From contig JACGCM010002114.1 of the NCBI GenBank assembly GCA_014058105.1, positions 2,108,001 through 2,172,000 on the forward strand: a stretch of DNA of 64,000 nt. Direction: 5' to 3'. Each line of letters begins with the position of its first letter. The first letter of the stretch is position 1. The notes under the pieces were generated by a model, which was given only the letters and a program-made list of their open reading frames with translations, had not been told where the DNA came from and made no database searches. This document shows, piece after piece, positions 58,301 to 64,000 of this stretch. Both the position numbers and the translations under genes were made by a program. The DNA comes from Kingdonia uniflora (Eukaryota; Streptophyta; Magnoliopsida; Ranunculales; Circaeasteraceae).

Positions 58301-61300
58301 AAGAAGTTAAAGCTAAAAAACCACGTGTCGCTTTGTAATTGGTTGTTTTTCAACCTCAAAAAGCAAGGTTCAACCTTGGAAAGCAAGGCTCAACCTTGCT
58401 TTTTGAGGATGAAAACCAAGTGAGTGAAGTACTGTTGGATTGAGAAAATCCTATGTGGCACCTCAAAAACCAAACGAGTGAGTTATTTAGGAGATGCTCA
58501 TAATTTAGAGAGAGATTTAAGTCATGAAGTTGTTATATTGTTTAAAACAATAAGGGTAAGAATGTCATTTTCCAAAATACAGAGGGGTATAGGTGTAAAT
58601 TGCATTTAGGAATCTAAATCTTCTTTTTCTTCCAGGGGCGGAGCCAAGAATATTGCTCAGTGAGGTCAAACTCCAACAAAAAAAAAACTAGCCTAATGCC
58701 AAATAAATTACCTTTCACAAAATATTCATGATCATATTCATAAAAATACCCACATAAGATAGCAAAAAAGAAGTTTATAAAGGGATGATAGTTAAAACTC
58801 ATAAAGTGGCACGAAGTGTTTAAAAAAGAGAAGTTTTTATAATGTATTTGTTTTATCAAAATGAACTCATAACATACTTTTACGAGTTCCTGGTGCCTCT
58901 TAATTTTTTCAGCTCCGCTCGAAGAGGTCTCATTGTCTGAAGCGTTCCATGATCACTTCGTACCTTAACAATCTCCTACTTGAAATTGAATCTACTGTAA
59001 CCCATCTTTAGATCTCCAAATGAATTGCTCGCACTATCCGGACCTTCAATCATGAAGACCCACAGAAGTTGTACATGTTATCAACTTCTGAAAAGTCACT
59101 ACCTTCGTAAACATATCGGTCGGATTTACATCAGTATGAATCTTCACAAGCTTCAACACACCGTCCTCGAGGAGCGAGTGAATATAACGATATCGAATAT
59201 CAATGTACTTGGTCCTAGAGTGAAAAGCCGCATTCTTCGCTAAGTGTATCGTACTTTGACTATCGTTATACAACTTAGGAAGATGTTCTTTACAGAACTC
59301 TTTCATCAACCCTTTAAGCCAAACCATATCCTTGTTAGATTCCCTAGCCACAACAGATTTTGCATCTCTCATAGACAAAGCTACAATCTTTTGTAGCATC
59401 GAAACCCATGTAACCGCACCGCTTCCCAATGTAAATACGAAACCACTAGTGCTCTTCTGCCTATCAATGTCACCCGCCATATCAAAATCAACGAAACCCT
59501 GTAAGCATATCTAAGAACCCCCATAACATAATGCCATATCTTGAGTCCCCTTTAGATACCAAAGTATCCATTTTACAGCTCTCCAATGTTCCTTGCATGG
59601 ATTACTCATATATCTACTAACAACTCCCATTGCTTGGGCAATATCCAGTCTCGTACAAATCATAGCGTACATAAGGCTACGAACCGCTGATTGATAAGGA
59701 ACCTTCCGCATCTCATCGCGATCCTTCTGCGTCTTCGGACAACACTACTTTGACAATTTAAAATGACCTCCCAATGGTGTACTAACAACCTTAAAACCAT
59801 CCATATTAAACTGCTTAAGTACTTTGCCGATGTACTCAACTTGAGATAACTTCAATTCGCGCCGCTTTCTGTCTCGTGTAACATGCATACCAAGAACTTG
59901 TTTTGCAGCACCCAAGTCCTTCGTAGAAAACTCTCGGGACAATTGTTCCTTCAACTTGGCAATCTCTCCCATGTTGGTACTTGCTACCAACATATCATCT
60001 ACATACAGAAGTAGAATGATATATGAGTTTCCCGTATTCTTAATAAAACAACAGTGATCCGCATTGCATTTCGAATAACCATTTCTGAACATAAATTGAT
60101 CGAACTTAAAATACCACTGCCTCGGCGCTTGTTTCAAACCATATAAGCTCTCCGTGAGCCTACACACTAGATCTTTTTTCCCTTTAATTGAATACCCTTC
60201 TGGCTGCTTCATATAAATTTATTTATTAAGGTTGTTGTGAAGAAATGTTGTCTTGACATCAAACTGCTCAAGATGTAAATCTTCAACTGCAACTATATTC
60301 ATCACAATCTGAATAGTAGACATCTTCACAACAGGAGAAAAGATCTCTCCAAAATCAACGCCTTCTTTCTGCTGAAAGCCCTTTACCACAAGTCTAGCCT
60401 TGAATCTCTTTGAACCATCAGATTCCTACTTTAGTCTGTATACCCACTTGTTGTGCAATGCTCTCTTCCTTTTCGGTAACCAAACTAAATCCTAAGTTTG
60501 ATTTACTGACAATGACTGCATCTCATCATCCATAGCAAGCTTTCACTTGCTCTTGGCTTCCACATCTAAAATCTCCTTGTAACTTTTCGGTTCACCGCCA
60601 TCCGTAAGTAACAAGTGATGTAGGGAGTCAACGTACCTAACCAAAGTTTTTGCATTTTTTGACTCCTTTCGAAGTGTTATTGGAATGTCTAGTTCATTAG
60701 GTTCCTCGCCTTGATCCGGTGCATCGGACTCAGCCACAACTTCTTCTTCAACCTCTCGAGAGGGTTCAAATTCAATGTCGACACTTTTCGCTGCTTCACT
60801 TCGATTCATTTCCACATGTGCTTTAAAGTCTTTATACAAAACTTCCTCATTAAATGTAACATTACGACTTCGGATGACTTTCCGATTCTTCGCATCCCAA
60901 ACTCGGTACCCAAACTTATCACCGCCATATCCAATGAATATGCACTTCGTTGACTTTGCATTCAACTTTGTCCTTGTATCTGAATTATCAAGCACATATG
61001 AGGTACATCCGAAGATACGCAAGTGAGAAAGGTTTACTTCTTTACCGGTCCATGCTTCTTCGGGCAATCCAAAGTCTAAAGTCGTCGAAGGCCCTTTGTT
61101 TATCAAGTACGCTGTCGTATTAGCCGCATCCGCCCAAAAACATTTTGGCAATCCTGCGTTTAGTCTCATACTCCTCGCTCTTTCATTTATAGTTCGGTTC
61201 ATGCGTTCTGCAACATCATTTTGCTGTGGTGAATAGTCTTTTGTCACCTAATCTCATTTGATGCGCAATAGTCTTCAAACTCGTCACTACAATACTCGCC

Positions 61301-63965
61301 CCCATTATCCGACCTAAAACACTTCAGTTTCAAGTCGGTTTCATTTTCAAATAGAGCCCTCTACTTCTTGAATTTATCAAACATATCTGATTTGTTATTC
61401 ACAAAGTAGATCCACAGTTTACGAGTAGCATCATCGATGAAAGTAACATAATAATGATAACCACCAAGATAAGACACACTAGTTGAAACTTCCGATTATT
61501 TTGAAACTGTATGAACAAGATCCAATTTTTCAGGTTTCCTTGATCTTCCGGTTATTTTGAAACTAACCTTCTGCTTCGCAAGAACACACTCTTCACAAAA
61601 CTTAAGATCAACCTCGTCAAGACCATCTAGTTTTCCCTTACTAACCATCATCTTCATCCCTTTCTCACGCATGTGACCGAGCCGTTTGTGCCAAGTACTT
61701 GTATCAATCCCCGGAGTGGTCGCATAAATAGTGAAAATTGTGTTTTGCATTGTATACTCCTTGTCTTAAGGCCCGAGCTACTATTATAGCTCCCTTTGTA
61801 ACCTTCTAGAAATTATCACCAAAGGTGCTTACATATCCACCATCATCCGACAATTGGCTAACCGAGATAAAGTTACGCCCCAATTTGGGTACAAGTCGCA
61901 CATTCTTTAAAACCAATGTCGCCCCCGAAGGCAACTTCAACCTAGCATTTCCCTTTCCAGTAATATTGTGTGAACTCTTGTCTGCAAAAAATACCATACT
62001 GAAGTCGCCTTTAACAATATTGGTTAGAAAACCTGTGTTAGCAGTAGCATGGAATGAGGCACCCGAATCAACTATCCATGATTCGTTAACATTGCCACAC
62101 GAAAGAAGTAAAGCCTCGTCAGAACTAACCTCCTCAGTAAGGTTCATTGTATCTTTCTCCTCATCATTAACTTTCTTATAAGAATAGCAATCACGCCTGA
62201 AGTGACCATTCTTTCCACAAGTTCAACACGCACCGGGCGGCTTAGAATTTTCCCTTGACTGTGAACAACCCCTTCCATTCTTTGGCCCCTTTCTATAGGA
62301 CCTCCATCTTTCCTCGACGTTCAACGCACTTCCGTTTGAACTCGAAGAGGGTTCAGATGATTTACGCCGATTCTCTTCACTCATAATCAAAAAGACTATA
62401 GTATCAAATTTAATGTCTTCCTTCGCCAATGAATTGCTCACAACTGTAATAAACTCTTCCCAGCTCTCAGACATCTGCCCCAAAAGAGCCCATGCTCTCA
62501 CTTTCTCGGTAAAAGTGATTTTTACGGATTCAAGTTGAGCATGAATAGTATTGAACTCACTAATATGAGCTTGCACACTACAATTATATTTCATCTTTAA
62601 AGTACACAAACAACGTAAAAGATGTATCTTATTTTCCCTGGACGATTTCGAGTACATAGAGGATAAAGTTTTCATTAAATCCTTCGTTGTCGCAACTTTG
62701 GAGTTCATATGTAGAATTTGAGATGATAGCGCAACCTAACAATTCCAAGCGTCTTGTGATCCAATCGCGCCCACTTTGTAGCATCATGATCTGTTGGCTT
62801 CATCTTAATTTTACCTAATGGTAAATCAAGATCTTTCTGATAGAGATAATCTTCTATCTGCATCTTCTACATTCCAAAATTCGAACCATTGAACTTTGTG
62901 ATCTTCAATTTCTCTTCGTCGGCCATCGTTCTTCACCACACGAGCCCTATAACAAGCGCTCTGATACCAGTTGTTAAGAATCGAGGTAGCTAGTCTCTCT
63001 TCTACGACAAGAACAAAACACGGAAATCGCCGAACAAGTAATAAATCAACAAATAACAACACAATGACAAAAGGATTTACCCAGATGAGGGAAGTGAAAA
63101 ACCCTTACGGATAAAAAACTACTCTTCGCGAGCAATCCACTATGATCAAATAGGCTATAAGCAATCTCTCCAAGCTTCCTCAAGCTTTAATGGAGTCTCT
63201 CAAACCCTAGTTCCCTCTATAATTAAACTCACTGAGATACAAAAAGAAACACCCCTAGTATCCCTTATATAGATGGGAGGTCATTACATTAAGTTGGATT
63301 CTAAGTACGAATCATGAGACAAGCCAACGTCTTCACTCCAACCTTCTAAAACTGTGTTTACAAAGTCTATTCGAACAGAGATCAAAGTCTATTCGAATAA
63401 AGTGGGTTCTGAGACTTCTGTTCGAACAAATTTCTTCCGTCTTCGATCCTCGCTCGTCCCACGAACTCCGATGAACTTCCACGAACATAATTCGAGTTCA
63501 TACCTTAACACGTGGCTTGCGTGGTTTCTTACAATGTGGGTAATATAAATTACACCCTTCTCACTGAAAACCCACAAGAGCTTCAGCGAAACCATTACAA
63601 ACATCCAAGCACTGCCCTTTGCTCGGCGTTCGCTGTTTGGCACTTTTGAGCATGGGGTATCCTCAATAGTATGTAATCTTAGTTAATAATGTGTATTTAC
63701 AACTTCAAAATAACAGATAAATTAGTAGCAAATTACTTACTGCTGTTTGATTCAATTGTCTTGTGAGTACTTCTGCAACACAACATCATCAACAAACAAG
63801 AAACTTTAGTCAGAAATTATAAGAGTTTTATGGAATTTATTGAGTTTTTTACAGGAGAGAGTAAAGAGATGACCTTGAGAGAAGTTTTAGAAGAGCAACT
63901 GTAGAGATGGAGCCTAAGAGAGTTCCAGCTCCAATCAAAGCCAAACATTTGAGCTTTTCCGTCAT
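46318..63965 (-). CDS. ThiF/E1-like protein, tRNA threonylcarbamoyladenosine dehydratase (TcdA) type
   Basis: Exons on the minus strand: 63965-63874, 63772-63741, 57179-57153, 55652-55562, 54301-54154, 51330-51118, 50754-50620, 49031-48897, 48045-47830, 47627-47503, 47053-46996, 46413-46318. All have GT-AG borders and matching phases; total 1368 nt, 455 aa. The family activates the carboxyl group of t6A37 in tRNA with ATP to form the cyclic ct6A. MTEKLKCLALIGAGTLLGSI suggests an N-terminal membrane segment or signal anchor. The Rossmann ATP site is VVVIGLGGVGSHAACMLLRS with LLLVDFDQV; DYVLDCIDNIDTK and LSATGAGARADPTRIRVADL follow as in ThiF/TcdA proteins. Exon 3 is a 27-nt microexon. Plant homologues of this length are annotated as TcdA-like; the enzymatic role here is by family, not shown. 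Confidence 0.92.
46499..46916 (-). mobile_element. SINE dimer in TcdA-like gene intron
   Basis: Two near-identical SINE bodies head to tail on the minus strand (about 46515-46728 and 46729-46905). One pair of target duplications surrounds both: GTAACATCACCAATCCT at 46482 and GTAGCATCACCAATCCT at 46917. Each has a B box (reverse GGGTTCGATTCTCACC). The single A-rich tail is at 46503-46514. A related monomer lies at 24.9 kb. It is in the same sense as the gene. Confidence 0.88.
48623..48648. repeat. TTTTC microsatellite
   Basis: Five units of CTTTT within intron 8 of the TcdA-like gene. Confidence 0.8.
52080..52802 (+). pseudogene. LINE zf-RVT fragment with 128-bp tandem duplication
   Basis: VDWFSIVWNKISPPRSNF-like sequence is followed, after frame changes, by NSYCSLCGLPGESERHLFME and CIVVKDIWGKIL (zf-RVT: C-x2-C, H, C), then IKRIWRERNLKIFENK. 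This is the 3' part of a plant LINE, antisense inside intron 5 of the TcdA-like gene. Positions 52547-52674 repeat almost exactly at 52675-52802. No RT core or poly-A tail was recognised. Confidence 0.7.
53785..54112. repeat. Short repeat with GTGTCGGACAC-type ends
   Basis: Clusters of GTGTCGGACACTCGGACAC near 53797 and CCGTGTCCGACACCGACACC near 54071 bound an AT-rich core. They look like the two ends of a small non-autonomous element within a TcdA-like gene intron. Exact borders were not resolved. Confidence 0.45.
54618..54924. mobile_element. Tourist-like MITE in intron of the TcdA-like gene
   Basis: Inverted ends GAGCATCCACGGCAGCCTCC and, inward from 54924, GAGCATCCATAGCAGCCTCC (18 of 20 matching). 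An internal AAATAGGGAG motif is repeated. A 3-bp target duplication is not clear. Confidence 0.75.
56200..56990 (-). pseudogene. Degraded LINE reverse transcriptase fragment
   Basis: Reverse-strand islands GICTAPHLIFVGDIFI, LRIIKSSFETCK and, in another frame, FGFKKGLPSEKYLGIPLIKG resemble the plant LINE RT segment HLxFADD...YLGIPL. The catalytic Ala-Asp-Asp has become Val-Gly-Asp. Frame breaks are frequent. Confidence 0.5.
58128..58506. mobile_element. MITE with internal hairpin, in intron 2 of the TcdA-like gene
   Basis: Ends share CTCCTAAA and ACTCACTC blocks: left CATCTCCTAAAGTAGCTCAC, right (inward) GCATCTCCTAAATAACTCAC. Inside, CCTCAAAAAGCAAGGTT near 58356 pairs with AACCTTGCTTTTTGAGG ending near 58410, a near-perfect hairpin. 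Confidence 0.7.
58633..58922. mobile_element. hAT-like MITE at the end of copia C
   Basis: Left end CAGGGGCGGAGCC and right end, read inward, CGAGCGGAGCTGAAAA form imperfect inverted repeats common in plant hAT MITEs. It abuts the truncated 3' LTR of copia C, so one of the two events removed the rest of that LTR. Confidence 0.6.
59046..60540 (-). pseudogene. Copia C reverse transcriptase and RNase H
   Basis: RT on the reverse strand: EQFDVKTTFLHNNL then a stop, EGYSIKGKKDLVCRLTESLY, GLKQAPRQWYFKF, LLYVDDMLVAS (catalytic Asp pair, about 59990-60020) and LGMHVTRDRKRRELKLSQ. RNase H: MAGDIDRQKSTSGFVFTLGS, LYNDSQSTIHLAKNAAFHSR and TKYIDIRYRYIHSLLEDGVL. Stops at about 60221, 59744 and 59510 interrupt it. 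Confidence 0.88.
60541..61760 (-). pseudogene. Copia C integrase
   Basis: GAG-pre-integrase (WHKRLGHMREKGMKMM, CEECVLAKQKVSF) and the start of the core (LDLVHTVS, degraded where the Asp-bearing HTDVWG stands in B). After breaks, SPQQNDVAERMNRTINERAR carries the catalytic Glu, followed by NLSHLRIFGCTSYVLDNSDT and KCIFIGYG. Confidence 0.88.
61806..62935 (-). pseudogene. Copia C gag and protease
   Basis: Gag includes LRCLCTLKMKYNCSVQAHIS and VRAWALLGQMSESWEEFI. The zinc knuckle is AC, stop, TCGKNGHFRRDC, so a Trp codon has become TGA. The protease active site ESWIVDSGASFHATA is intact, unlike in copia B. The N-terminal gag near 62920 reads MADEEKLKITKFNG. Confidence 0.88.
62972..63510 (-). repeat. 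Copia C 5' LTR
   Basis: TGTTAAG at 62972 and CCTTAACA at 63510 are the plus-strand edges. Related to the copia B LTRs, e.g. GAATCGAGGTAGCTA. Contains three TTCGAA sites near 63368, 63390 and 63421. Confidence 0.85.
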
Positions 63966-64000
63966 TTTTGCCCTAATAGTCGCCTTTGTTAGAACTTAAG

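Larger units (their letters stand above)
58923..63510 (-). mobile_element. Ty1/copia element C in intron 2 of the TcdA-like gene
   Basis: Minus-strand element with 5' LTR at 63510-62972, primer site TGGTATCAGAGC ending at 62958, gag, protease, integrase, RT and RNase H, and only about 48 bp of 3' LTR (58970-58923, starting TGTTAAGGTA). It is in sense with the host gene. Its proteins resemble those of copia B throughout, so both belong to one family. Confidence 0.9.

Overview
This is nuclear DNA from a flowering plant, most likely a eudicot. It has split genes with GT-AG introns, plant Ty1/copia and Ty3-type retrotransposons, LINEs, SINEs, hAT and PIF/Harbinger elements, a mitochondrial DNA fragment, and low coding density. 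I see no bacterial or organellar gene organisation. I cannot name the species.

Only two genes look intact. Both are on the minus strand. One is a compact beta-type carbonic anhydrase of five coding exons at 29.6-31.0 kb (237 aa). The other is a ThiF/E1-like protein resembling plant tRNA threonylcarbamoyladenosine dehydratase (TcdA) at 46.3-64.0 kb. It has twelve exons and 455 aa, and its introns are swollen by transposons. Both models join in frame with consistent splice phases.

Layout. 1-9.55 kb: a minus-strand copia element (A) broken by a LINE tail and by a second copia (B, plus strand). 9.55-11.7 kb: AT-rich intergenic DNA. 11.7-15.4 kb: a complete but decayed PIF/Harbinger element with TTA target duplication, transposase, a Myb/NAM-like tail and a plant mobile domain (PMD) gene. 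17.3-19.3 kb: a MULE/FAR1-like zinc-knuckle remnant and a coiled-coil gene copy. 21.2-24.1 kb: a short LTR element carrying only gag and protease. 24.1-25.1 kb: a mitochondrial atp9 fragment and a SINE. 25.3-26.0 kb: a DUF295 pseudogene. 26.0-26.9 kb: three MITEs nested inside each other. 27.3-27.9 kb: left end of another PMD-bearing Harbinger. 28.5-29.4 kb: copia 3' end. 33.1-36.9 kb: a long solo LTR inside an LTR, itself hit by a relative of the outer LTR. 38.7-42.7 kb: second copy of the coiled-coil gene, split by LTRs. 42.7-45.5 kb: third PMD-bearing Harbinger copy. 58.9-63.5 kb: copia C, a relative of B, inside TcdA intron 2.

The two host genes have housekeeping roles (CO2/bicarbonate interconversion and tRNA modification). 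Everything else is transposon-derived. The observations most worth following are Harbinger elements that carry a PMD gene and repeated long palindromic boxes, and arrays of the palindrome TTCGAA that recur in LTRs of unrelated retrotransposon families.
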